Positions 39,833 through 46,564 of a DNA stretch of 46,564 bases are shown piece after piece. The translations under genes and the position numbers were made by a program. The stretch is from Syntrophus sp. (in: bacteria). GTDB lineage: Bacteria; Desulfobacterota; Syntrophorhabdia; Syntrophorhabdales; Syntrophorhabdaceae. The notes under the pieces were generated by a model. That model made no database searches, had not been told where the DNA came from, and saw only the letters and a list, made by a program, of their open reading frames with translations. The stretch is taken from the NCBI GenBank assembly GCA_013824835.1, contig PNOM01000015.1, forward strand, positions 1 through 46,564. The letters run 5' to 3'. Positions within the stretch are counted from its first letter, which is position 1. Each line of letters starts with the position of its first letter.

Positions 39833-41303
39833 TTCTCACGCCCATAAAGGGATTATATTTAACGGTATAATGGGCCTTCCCTCTCTGCTCCATCTCGGCG
39901 TCAAGGGCCTTGAGGGAGGCAAGGATCGTATCCTTTTCTTTCGCCCATTCATTTTTTGTCATTTCCTCAACCTTTTTTACAAGATCCATATATCTTCCTT
40001 CCCCATCTATGTTGCTGTAGCCGTTCACAAAGAGGCAGAAGAGGGCCTTCAGCTTGTCTATGAGAAGGTCTACCTTGTGCCCCAGCATCATGCATGTTTC
40101 ATCGGTGAAGTTATCGAGGGCCTTCATCTTCTCAAAATCTATCATGCCTGCATTCCCTGCTATCTCGTAAGCCTTTGTGCCGATAAAAGGAAAAAACAGG
40201 GACCAGCGGAACCTTCCCGGCTGTATCCGCGCGAGAAGCTTCACGGTCTCCATGATATCATCCTCATTCTCGTGGGGCAATCCTGCCATAACAAAGGCAG
40301 AGGTGTGGAGGCCGTATGTATGGGCTACCCCGAAGGCCCGCTCAATATCATCGTTTGTCATGTACCGGTTCAGGACACCCTTCCGTATTCTGTCGCTGCC
40401 GCTTTCAAGGCCGAATTTTATGATCCGGCACCCCGCTGCCTTAAGATCAGCAGCCATCTCGCTGTCAAAGACGCGGGCATGGGCATTACAGACAAACCCA
40501 ATGTCAGTAATTTCCCTGTATTTTCGGGAAAATTTGTGAAGCCATGCCTTGTCAAAGGTAAAGATGTCGTCATCGAAGATAAACATCCTGATGCCTTTGT
40601 AATGGTCAAGGAGGTACTTGATCTCTCCTGTTATCTCCTCTACGGTGTGCCTCCGGAGATAGGTCCTCGGCAAATGGCCGTTTTCCTTATAAAGAGACAT
40701 TATCTTGTGGTTAAGGCAGTAGGTGCACCTGAAGGGACAGCCCCGCGACGCGGTAAGCCCCACCCACCCGTCCTTTGCGTCGATCATCTGCTGAAAATCA
40801 AAGATCTCGTAATCCTTAAAAGGAAGCCCCCTGACATCGAGGAAGGGCCGCAAAGGCTCAATTACGATTGTTCCATTCTCCCTGTACCCCAGGTTCCTGA
40901 TACCTTTTGGGTTGCCTTTTGTCAGCAGTTCAAGGAATGCCTCTTCGCCTTCTCCAATGCAGATATAATCTACCGCAGGTTCTGCGAGGGTCCCCTTCGG
41001 GTCCATGGTAGGGTGGATACCACCGAAAACGATGGGCACTTCGCAGTAGGTCTTGATGTTCCGGGCAATCTCAAGGGAGTATTTGTACTGATTCGTGAGC
41101 ACGGAAAACCCTATCATGTCAGGCTTTATGCGGAGTATGTCCGCCCTGATCCTCTCAAGATCAAGAGGGTAACCAAGCTGGTCATTTACGTTCAGGAGAA
41201 AGGTCTCAATGCCGTGGGCCTTTAAAAAGCCGGAAATATATGCAACCCCGTAACTAAATCCTATCTGGGCATTGATATTGGGATAGATAAAGAGTACGCG
41301 CAT
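39801..41303 (-). CDS. B12-binding-type radical SAM protein in the heptose operon
   Basis: A 500-residue radical SAM protein. The N-terminal B12-binding-like domain (MRVLFIYPNINAQIGFSYGV, DMIGFSVLTNQYK, VPIVFGGIHPTMDP) precedes the SAM core with SRGCPFRCTYCLNHK (CxxxCxxC) around residue 190, and later FVCNAHARVF and MAGLPHENEDDI. It overlaps waaF by 32 bases and abuts the GT9 gene at 41304 with no gap, so it is translated with the inner-core genes. It may modify the lipid A/core or a linked glycan. The substrate is not known. The 32-residue N-terminal half of the enzyme at 22151 is similar in layout. Confidence 0.87.
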   Translation of the reverse strand: MRVLFIYPNINAQIGFSYGVAYISGFLKAHGIETFLLNVNDQLGYPLDLERIRADILRIKPDMIGFSVLTNQYKYSLEIARNIKTYCEVPIVFGGIHPTMDPKGTLAEPAVDYICIGEGEEAFLELLTKGNPKGIRNLGYRENGTIVIEPLRPFLDVRGLPFKDYEIFDFQQMIDAKDGWVGLTASRGCPFRCTYCLNHKIMSLYKENGHLPRTYLRRHTVEEITGEIKYLLDHYKGIRMFIFDDDIFTFDKAWLHKFSRKYREITDIGFVCNAHARVFDSEMAADLKAAGCRIIKFGLESGSDRIRKGVLNRYMTNDDIERAFGVAHTYGLHTSAFVMAGLPHENEDDIMETVKLLARIQPGRFRWSLFFPFIGTKAYEIAGNAGMIDFEKMKALDNFTDETCMMLGHKVDLLIDKLKALFCLFVNGYSNIDGEGRYMDLVKKVEEMTKNEWAKEKDTILASLKALDAEMEQRGKAHYTVKYNPFMGVRSDWTDDSLSA

Positions 41304-42374
41304 CTAAATTCTCCTGTTTATTTGCCCCATTGCAAGTATTGCATCGTAAACCTGGTCAATAGAAATACCGCTCAGGCATTTTCTCTCCTCACATGCCTTG
41401 TTTTTACAGGGGCTGCAGGTAAGTTCTCTTCTCACGACCGTGCTTTGACCGCTGTAAGGCCCATTAATCTTTACATCGGTCGGGCCGAAAATTGCAACTA
41501 CGGGTGTGCGGGCAAAAGCAGCAAGATGCATGACCCCCGTATCGCCCCCGATGTACATATCCACCCTCTTCATAAGGGCAAGAAGCTCGGGCACATTGGT
41601 GGGGCATGAAAGAAAAACCCGGTCTCCTCCATCTTTCTGTAATGCCCGGGCTTCATCCTCTTCTCCGGGGCCCCACAGAATAATGATCTGCGCGGGTCTG
41701 TTATTCCGGATACGCCTGATCAATTGGGAATATCTGTGAATATCCCACCTCTTGAACCTGCTCCCCTTGCTCGAAAAGGGATTAACCGCAAAAACAGGGG
41801 ATAGGGATGAAATTCCTTCCATTTCAAAATACCGGTCAATATATGCAGCAGCTTCGGGGGAGACTTTAAGGTCAATTTCCGGGACAGCGCCCTTTGCGCC
41901 GAGATGGCAGGGGAGGAGCATGTTCCTTTCCACCTTGTGGAGCCGCCGGTCATGGCCTTCAACCCGTTCATGGTAAAAAAGGTGACTCTGCTCTTTTGCA
42001 TACATCCTGTCAAACCCGACTCTCTTCCCTCCCCGTGTGCACAGGGATAAAAGGGTGCTTTTGATAATACCGTGAAAATCGAGAACCATATCAAATCTGT
42101 CCTTCCTGAGTTTCTTCAGGAAATGGCTCATCTCTATCCCTGCAAGGCCGAGACGGCCACGCTTTAATGCCTGCATGGTACGACCCCGGGGGAAAGGTAT
42201 CACTTCATCTATAAAAGACTGAGACGAGAGAAGATCTCCCACAGACCCTTCTACAAGCCACGAGATACGGGACTCGGGAAAATGATCTTTCATCGATTTT
42301 ACAGCAGGCATACTCATAAGCACATCACCCAGAGAAGTTAATCTGACAACCAGAATGTTACTTGGCTTGGGCAT
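41304..42374 (-). CDS. Lipopolysaccharide heptosyltransferase (GT9, WaaC-like)
   Basis: A 356-residue GT9 transferase distinct from WaaF. The start MPKPSNILVVRLTSLGDVLM is the WaaC/WaaQ type; later SRISWLVEGSVGDLL, INPF-like FAVNPFSSKGSRFKRW, YIGGDTGVMHLAAFARTPVV and FGPTDVKINGPYS. It probably adds the first or an alternative heptose to Kdo or core. A C-terminal CSPCKNKACEERKCL is present. ATG 42374 lies 17 bases inside the thioesterase gene, and its stop abuts the radical SAM start. Which of WaaC or WaaQ is not resolved. Confidence 0.85.
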   Translation of the reverse strand: MPKPSNILVVRLTSLGDVLMSMPAVKSMKDHFPESRISWLVEGSVGDLLSSQSFIDEVIPFPRGRTMQALKRGRLGLAGIEMSHFLKKLRKDRFDMVLDFHGIIKSTLLSLCTRGGKRVGFDRMYAKEQSHLFYHERVEGHDRRLHKVERNMLLPCHLGAKGAVPEIDLKVSPEAAAYIDRYFEMEGISSLSPVFAVNPFSSKGSRFKRWDIHRYSQLIRRIRNNRPAQIIILWGPGEEDEARALQKDGGDRVFLSCPTNVPELLALMKRVDMYIGGDTGVMHLAAFARTPVVAIFGPTDVKINGPYSGQSTVVRRELTCSPCKNKACEERKCLSGISIDQVYDAILAMGQINRRI

Positions 42375-42798
42375 CTTTCAGGATTTTCATAAGATACGGG
42401 GGGATTGCTACCGCCTTTTTTTCTTCGCTGCTTATACAGAGATGCTTTGTGTGACCTTCAACAAGAAGTGTGTCATCTTTATATGCCTTATAGTGGAACG
42501 TAAGCCCCCGGGATCTCAGTTCAGGCATGCTTGTCTTAACAATAACAAGATCGTCGTAACCGGCATTATTATAATATCGTGCCCCCATGTCAACAACTAC
42601 AAGATAATACCCCATTTCTTCAATCTTCTTGTAGGTAAATCCCTTTGTCCTCAAATATTCGCTTCGGGCCATCTCAAAATAGAGCGGGTATATACCATAG
42701 TAGACAACCCCCATTTTATCGGTATCTCCGTACCGTACCCTTATAGGTACCTCTACAAAGGCATGGTCTGTTCCTGCCACATCTCCCGAATTCCTCAT
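42358..42798 (-). CDS. Acyl-CoA thioesterase, 4HBT/YbgC-like
   Basis: A 146-residue hotdog-fold thioesterase: RYGDTDKMGVVYYG carries the catalytic Asp25 of the YbgC/4HBT family, followed by YFEMARSEYLRTKG and the usual long strand VVVDMGARYYNNA. Such enzymes hydrolyse short acyl-CoAs or acyl-ACPs. The frame starts at 42798 directly after the radical SAM gene (2 bp) and overlaps the GT9 gene, so it is part of the same operon. The link to LPS may be indirect. Confidence 0.9.
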   Translation of the reverse strand: MRNSGDVAGTDHAFVEVPIRVRYGDTDKMGVVYYGIYPLYFEMARSEYLRTKGFTYKKIEEMGYYLVVVDMGARYYNNAGYDDLVIVKTSMPELRSRGLTFHYKAYKDDTLLVEGHTKHLCISSEEKKAVAIPPYLMKILKDAQAK

Positions 42799-42799
42799 A

Positions 42800-43675
42800 T
42801 CAGAGCGCCCTCAGGTATTCGGGCCTCAATTGGGAGGGGTCTCTCTGATCCAGCACCCCCTGTATTGACCTTAATACCTTATCCTTTTCCTCCGGCAGCC
42901 ATGCCTTCACGGGGAGGTAGTTCGATGCATGGTTTGATGCAAAGAACATGTGGGTCACGTTTGTATTCTTTATCATAATATAGAGCTCTTCAAGGAGCAT
43001 ATAGGGGTCAGGTACCTTAAAAATACCTTTTTTTTCTTCTTCAGCCAGTACCGTTCCCGGAACGATGATTACGCTTAATGCCCCTGCATAGTCAGGATCG
43101 ATCCTGCTTAAGAACTTGCCTGTCTCCTCTGCATGGATGGCGCCCCTCTCAACCCCGCCGAGACCGAGAAGTACCGTGACCGAGAGAATGATGCCTGCAT
43201 CTTTTACCCTCTGAGCGGCTTCAGCGGTTTTATCAAGGATAGTACCCTTGCATACCTTATCGAGGGTGACCTGATCACCTGATTCAACGCCGAGATAGAT
43301 AATCCCCACGCCGAGTTCCTTCAGGGCTTTAAGTTCTTCTACCGATTTCTTCAGGATACCCTTTGTATTGCCGTATACACCGATTCTTTCAAGTTTCGGA
43401 AAGGCATCTTTTATAAGCTGAATAATAGGAAGGAGCCTTTTCTGGGGAATGATAAGGGCATCGCCGTCGGCAATGAAGACCTTTTTGATATACCGGGCAT
43501 ACTGCTTTGCCTCCTCAATGTCTTCCTTTACCTCGTCAAAGGTCCGCACCCGGAATTTCTTATCTTTAAAAGAACCGCAGAATGTACACTTGTTGTGGGA
43601 ACACCCTATGGTTACCTGTAATATGAGGCTGTGGGCCTCACTTGGGGGTCTGTAAATTGAGCCTTCGTACCTCAT
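42800..43675 (-). CDS. Radical SAM protein with CX4CX2C motif
   Basis: A 291-residue radical SAM protein. The iron-sulfur motif is IGCSHNKCTFCG near residue 25, with four residues between the first two Cys (CX4CX2C) instead of the usual three. The barrel shows KKVFIADGDALII, GVYGNTKGIL, IIYLGVESGDQVTLD and SVTVLLGLGG, the elongator-like (COG1032/B12-free) arrangement. It lies 3 bp after ftsB and 1 bp before the thioesterase. Reaction unknown. Confidence 0.85.
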   Translation of the reverse strand: MRYEGSIYRPPSEAHSLILQVTIGCSHNKCTFCGSFKDKKFRVRTFDEVKEDIEEAKQYARYIKKVFIADGDALIIPQKRLLPIIQLIKDAFPKLERIGVYGNTKGILKKSVEELKALKELGVGIIYLGVESGDQVTLDKVCKGTILDKTAEAAQRVKDAGIILSVTVLLGLGGVERGAIHAEETGKFLSRIDPDYAGALSVIIVPGTVLAEEEKKGIFKVPDPYMLLEELYIMIKNTNVTHMFFASNHASNYLPVKAWLPEEKDKVLRSIQGVLDQRDPSQLRPEYLRAL

Positions 43676-43678
43676 CGT

Positions 43679-43957
43679 TCAATCCTGTATTCTGTATACT
43701 TTTTCCCCTTCTCTAACAAAACCGTGCTTCTGCCTTACTACATCTTCGAGATATTGATCATCATTCTGCAATCTGTTGATCTCATTCTTGATAAGGATAT
43801 TCTCCTTTTCAATAGCTGCAATTGAGGTATTGATCGAGGTGATCTCCCTCCTCAGTTTTACATACCCGAAGATACCGCCTTCCGAAAAAACCATTTGAAA
43901 GAATAAGGCCGATAAAAGTATGATCAGGCCGTATTTCCTTACAGTATCTTCATACAT
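43679..43957 (-). CDS. ftsB: Septum formation protein FtsB/DivIC
   Basis: A 92-residue single-pass protein: cytosolic MYEDTVRKYG, one membrane helix (about 10-27, LIILLSALFFQMVF), then a coiled coil (about 32-66, LRREITSINTSIAAIEKEN and on) and the conserved C-terminal segment VVRQKHGFVREGEKVYRI. This is the FtsB/DivIC layout, a divisome bridge between FtsL and FtsQ/DivIB. It sits 3 bp before the radical SAM gene and 48 bp after the MetE-like gene in the operon. FtsL and FtsQ genes are not in the window. Confidence 0.9.
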   Translation of the reverse strand: MYEDTVRKYGLIILLSALFFQMVFSEGGIFGYVKLRREITSINTSIAAIEKENILIKNEINRLQNDDQYLEDVVRQKHGFVREGEKVYRIQD

Positions 43958-44005
43958 GCTGATATCTTAACGGTATGAAATCAAAAAGTCAAATGTTCTA
44001 ATGCT

Positions 44006-45001
44006 CTAAGGAAGAACCCTGGAAAGCTCTCCAAGAAGCCCCATGGCCTTCGCTGCCTCCGGAATACTGAGGCTCCCCAGGCCGCAGCTTGTAGTAAAGA
44101 GCCACGTATTCTTATTAACATCGATCTTCAGGCGCTCCATCCGGGCAGTAAATGTATTCCAGAGGTTTATGATATCCTCAAGGGAAAGGTCCGATATCTT
44201 TTCGGAAGAGGGTATAATGCCGGGGGCAATCCACCCGCCGCGCTTCAGGAATTGTATCAAGTCATCCGAGAAATAGGTAATAGTCTCAAGGAAATTGAAG
44301 GCATCATAATTTACAATATCAAGGCTTGTATTGAACAGGACTGACCAGTCTGTATTGCCGCAGCAGTGGACGCCCCTGCGCGCCTTTAATCCCCCGGTCA
44401 CTTCATCAAAAAGGGCTATGGCCTCATCTTTTCCGATCGAGACATAGGCCGAACCAAAAGAGACCATGAAGGGCTCATCGAAAAAAAGGATAATCTCCTT
44501 TCCCGGAGCTGCCCGCCCGAGGGCATCTATGATCCATTGGGCCTTCATGTTGAGGGCCTTTTTAATGATATCGAAATAGGCGTAGTTGTATATCACGGGT
44601 TTGCCGTTCTCATCGGGCAGGCCAAGTCCCATGCTGAATGGGCCGGTGAGCTGTCCCTTGATATAGCGTGCCCCCTCTCTTACTTCAGGAAGCCTTTCAA
44701 GGAACCTGAAAAAACCGGGTGCGGTTTTCCGGGAGAGGGCAAAGGCATCGAGATTCCCGGCACTGTAATTTTCATAAAACTTTTCTATCCCTTCGGTCTT
44801 TCCCGTATCCATGTATACGGCGCCCTTTGTTTCGTCTACACAAATGCAGGGAACACCCTCCAGGAAGGTGCTGTACATATTCTCATCAGGAGACCTTTTC
44901 GGCAGTTGGGGCCAGAAGGGGATCTCTTTGCATGTTGAAAATATGAGGTCTATTGCTTCATCAATATTTGTATAAGGAAAACTGCCGATGCCGGTGATCA
45001 T
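44006..45001 (-). CDS. MetE-like (core-type methionine synthase/UROD-fold) protein
   Basis: A 331-residue protein of the cobalamin-independent methionine synthase C-terminal type (TIM barrel, UROD/MetE-like). Zinc ligands are suggested by VHCCGN (His212, Cys214) and TTSCGLGSL (Cys306), the arrangement of MetE (H-x-C, Cys). GSFPYTNIDEAI at the start and QLTGPFSMGLGLPDENGKP are family features. It lacks the N-terminal half of MetE, so it belongs to the short methyltransferase group in archaea and anaerobes that accept methyl groups from corrinoid or folate donors. First gene of the nine-gene operon; GGAG precedes ATG 45001. Confidence 0.85.
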   Translation of the reverse strand: MITGIGSFPYTNIDEAIDLIFSTCKEIPFWPQLPKRSPDENMYSTFLEGVPCICVDETKGAVYMDTGKTEGIEKFYENYSAGNLDAFALSRKTAPGFFRFLERLPEVREGARYIKGQLTGPFSMGLGLPDENGKPVIYNYAYFDIIKKALNMKAQWIIDALGRAAPGKEIILFFDEPFMVSFGSAYVSIGKDEAIALFDEVTGGLKARRGVHCCGNTDWSVLFNTSLDIVNYDAFNFLETITYFSDDLIQFLKRGGWIAPGIIPSSEKISDLSLEDIINLWNTFTARMERLKIDVNKNTWLFTTSCGLGSLSIPEAAKAMGLLGELSRVLP

Positions 45002-45047
45002 GGTTTCGCTCCAGAGTTAATGATTAATGCCCGGATGGGCTAAGGCA

Positions 45048-45077
45048 ATTATAAACAGACAGGACCATTCATGTAAA
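45048..45077 (-). promoter_or_regulatory. Promoter of the nine-gene operon
   Basis: Minus strand TTTACA (plus 45072-45077), 18 bases, TATAAT (45048-45053): a good promoter 47 bases ahead of ATG 45001. All genes to 37368 are on the same strand with small gaps or overlaps. Confidence 0.65.
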
Positions 45078-45105
45078 GGATTTTGTAGGAAAAGGGGGAA
45101 GTCAG

Positions 45106-45273
45106 TTATGGTTGGATGAAAAAGTTGATATTCTTGGACGGCCCCTGGCACGTGGCGAAAACTTGATCTGCATCGTTCTGCTTGCCTCGGTCTTCCGACG
45201 TATCCAACCCCTCGATAATGCGTATTGCCCTGCGGGTCAGCACCCCGGAGTTTGCTCTGAGAAAGAAAGTCAT
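45106..45273 (-). CDS. Possible small protein, 55 residues
   Basis: A 55-codon frame starting ATG 45273 with AGGAGG eight bases upstream (plus 45282-45287) and ending TAA 45106. The product begins MTFFLRANSGVLTRRAIRII and is hydrophilic afterwards. Frames on the other side of the same sequence lack such a site. It may be a true short gene or a remnant of a longer one; I do not recognise it. The rest of 45002-45524 holds the operon promoter, a 12-bp ACACGAAGCTTT direct repeat near 45374-45400, and no other supported gene. Confidence 0.35.
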   Translation of the reverse strand: MTFFLRANSGVLTRRAIRIIEGLDTSEDRGKQNDADQVFATCQGPSKNINFFIQP

Positions 45274-45524
45274 CTCGGTCTCCTCCTGCCACTGCCGCAG
45301 GGTAATTCATTGCAGGGATGTCCCGATGGCGATGGATACTAAGTCCACGGGGCGGGAAGGACGGGCCGCTCCATAACACGAAGCTTTACACGAAGCTTTT
45401 ACTCTTGACATTATATACAAAACCTGTAAAATATCAGGGAGCGGTGAGTCCGTTACGGGTTGTTTGGGGTGCTCCCATCCATCGGTTGGCATGAGCTTCG
45501 ACACGAAAAGCCTGTAAGGCACGC

Positions 45525-46187
45525 TCATTTTTGTTTCCCCGGTAGATATACAGAGACAAACCGTATTTTTTCTTTGATAATATCGTACCATTCTTCTCTT
45601 TGCCTTTCGTATTTTTCAAAAACAGCATAAGAAAACATGTCTGCTGCCTGCAATCCACAATGCTCCTTTGAGTCTATATGATAAATATTGGGCGGAACAG
45701 CAGGATCAATTCTGGATTCAAGCTGCCTTCGTATATAAATATTAAACTCTACAATTTCCGGCTTGCTTTTTGATTTATCAATAGTGAACTCTACTTTTAA
45801 ACCGGCACTCTCAAAAGGTATTCGGTCAAGGACGGTCCTTGCAATGAAATTGTATACGCGGGATTTTTTCCTGACGAGGGACTCATATACCCTTCTCTTG
45901 TTCAGAACAATGGCATAAATTCCGAAATCAAGATCCTTGACCTGTTGGAAGAAGTAGTTTTTTACCTCTATAGTCGTTTTGGCTCCCTTTAATTCATCGG
46001 CAATCCTTTGTCTTTTGTTTTTGGGGTTCAGTTTTCTCCTCAAGGTTTTCTTTACTCCGTTGATAAGCAGCCTGTTGGCTTCATGGCCTCTCACGACAAG
46101 GATGGTGACAACGAAGAATTTTGATGGTTTTTTGTTCACAAAATCAAAGCCGAGATCGCCGCTTTCATCAAGATAAAGATAGAGCAT
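45525..46187 (-). CDS. DUF3800 protein
   Basis: A 220-residue DUF3800 family protein with an RNase H-like fold. The start MLYLYLDESGDLGFDF holds the first acidic residues (Asp7, Glu8, Asp11) and HCGLQAADMFSYAV, near residue 181, the second conserved block. The middle (FTIDKSKSKPEI) matches the typical strand. DUF3800 proteins are found near phage, transposon and defence genes, and their function is not established. Its start overlaps the stop of the 80-residue gene by one base (TAATG), so the pair is coupled. Confidence 0.85.
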   Translation of the reverse strand: MLYLYLDESGDLGFDFVNKKPSKFFVVTILVVRGHEANRLLINGVKKTLRRKLNPKNKRQRIADELKGAKTTIEVKNYFFQQVKDLDFGIYAIVLNKRRVYESLVRKKSRVYNFIARTVLDRIPFESAGLKVEFTIDKSKSKPEIVEFNIYIRRQLESRIDPAVPPNIYHIDSKEHCGLQAADMFSYAVFEKYERQREEWYDIIKEKIRFVSVYLPGKQK

Positions 46188-46429
46188 TATTCCCTTCCCT
46201 CAACAATGCGTATCTCAGGAATGTCGGGCATTTTTGCCATTGCAATGCTGACGGGATGGGTTGGGTCGGAGAGTTCGCAATAGACCTTTTCGATGGTTCG
46301 TAGAGAAGCAAGATTTTGTGTCTCTACATTATTGTCATTGGTGTCGATTTCCGGCAGGTCATTAAGGTGCCTGAGTAATTCGCGTCCGGTGGCTTTGATC
46401 TCGTCGGGGAAATAGAGTTCGTAGACCAT
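46187..46429 (-). CDS. Small protein coupled to the DUF3800 gene
   Basis: An 80-residue acidic protein (MVYELYFPDEIKATGRELL and a C-terminal PEIRIVEGRE) directly before the DUF3800 gene with a one-base overlap. No domain recognised. The ribosome site before ATG 46429 is weak. A partner of DUF3800, perhaps an antitoxin-like or specificity factor, is only a guess. Confidence 0.6.
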   Translation of the reverse strand: MVYELYFPDEIKATGRELLRHLNDLPEIDTNDNNVETQNLASLRTIEKVYCELSDPTHPVSIAMAKMPDIPEIRIVEGRE

Positions 46430-46464
46430 GGAGTCGATGAGGCTAAAACAACTTGCCCTTTAAT

Positions 46465-46564
46465 TTACGAGGCCATGAGCGCAATGTCTTCAAGCGTTAC
46501 TTTTTTGAAGACATCTTTGCTGCCGAATCTTTTTAATGCATCAAGTATCTCTATGCCTGCAATC
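46465..46564 (-). CDS. C-terminal end of a gene cut by the window edge
   Basis: The minus strand is open from the window edge to TAA at 46465-46467, giving 32 residues (ending KVTLEDIALMAS). It is followed after 35 bp by the small gene before DUF3800, so it may belong to the same group. Too little remains to name it. Confidence 0.4.
   Translation of the reverse strand, partial: IAGIEILDALKRFGSKDVFKKVTLEDIALMAS

Noticed and set aside
39870-41225. Long plus-strand open frame of 451 codons
   Set aside because: It is antisense to the radical SAM gene (39801-41303), which has a clear CxxxCxxC motif and coupled neighbours. The product has no domain and no ribosome site.
45307-45591. 94-codon minus-strand frame before the MetE-like operon
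   Set aside because: Overlaps the DUF3800 gene end, no ribosome site, unlike any protein.

Overview
The window reads as a chromosomal segment of a Gram-negative anaerobe, most likely a syntrophic or sulfate-reducer-like deltaproteobacterium (Desulfobacterota, Syntrophorhabdus-like). The evidence is LPS inner-core heptose genes and an outer-membrane phospholipase together with metF/metV/mvhD, archaeal-type split glutamate synthase subunits with ferredoxin domains, and several radical SAM proteins. Taxonomy is inferred from gene content only; no search was run.

Left part (1-8.5 kb, mostly + strand): a DinG/XPD-type helicase with a probably dead exonuclease-like N-terminus, then a translationally coupled set (secreted DUF333 protein, methyltransferase, YdjC-type deacetylase, ATP-grasp ligase, glycosyltransferase) that looks like a small biosynthetic or envelope-modification cluster. 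It is followed by a ribbon-helix-helix/PilZ fusion that could be a c-di-GMP-responsive DNA-binding protein.

Accessory region (8.65-17.1 kb, + strand): the most unusual part. From a promoter near 8656-8684 run two small proteins, a calcineurin-like phosphoesterase, a cysteine-rich lipoprotein, a small helical protein, a patatin-like phospholipase, a protein with a C-terminal caspase-like CHAT domain, an MBL-fold hydrolase and a multi-pass membrane protein, nearly all with strong Shine-Dalgarno sites. Lipase, protease, hydrolase, phosphoesterase and membrane parts together suggest an undescribed conflict, defence or cell-death type system. This is inference from domains and gene order.

Middle (17.2-29.2 kb): a cysteine-rich membrane protein, a FecR/DUF6600 exported protein with a long Pro/Gly/Gln repeat tail, a flavin reductase-like protein, an orphan solute-binding lipoprotein, a B12-binding radical SAM protein, a soluble hybrid histidine kinase, YbeD, phospholipase A (PldA), a PEP-CTERM-like exported protein and two small proteins.

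Right part (29.4-46.5 kb, - strand): a redox/C1/nitrogen operon (mvhD, metV, metF, two tandem ferredoxin-linked glutamate synthase-like paralogues, a GATase-GXGXG fusion) whose leader contains a terminator-like hairpin. Upstream lies a nine-gene operon from a MetE-like protein through FtsB, radical SAM proteins, a thioesterase and two heptosyltransferases to the separate heptose kinase and adenylyltransferase genes. A DUF3800 gene pair and a gene fragment close the window. Dispersed palindromic REP-like repeats and one MITE-like element occur in several gaps.
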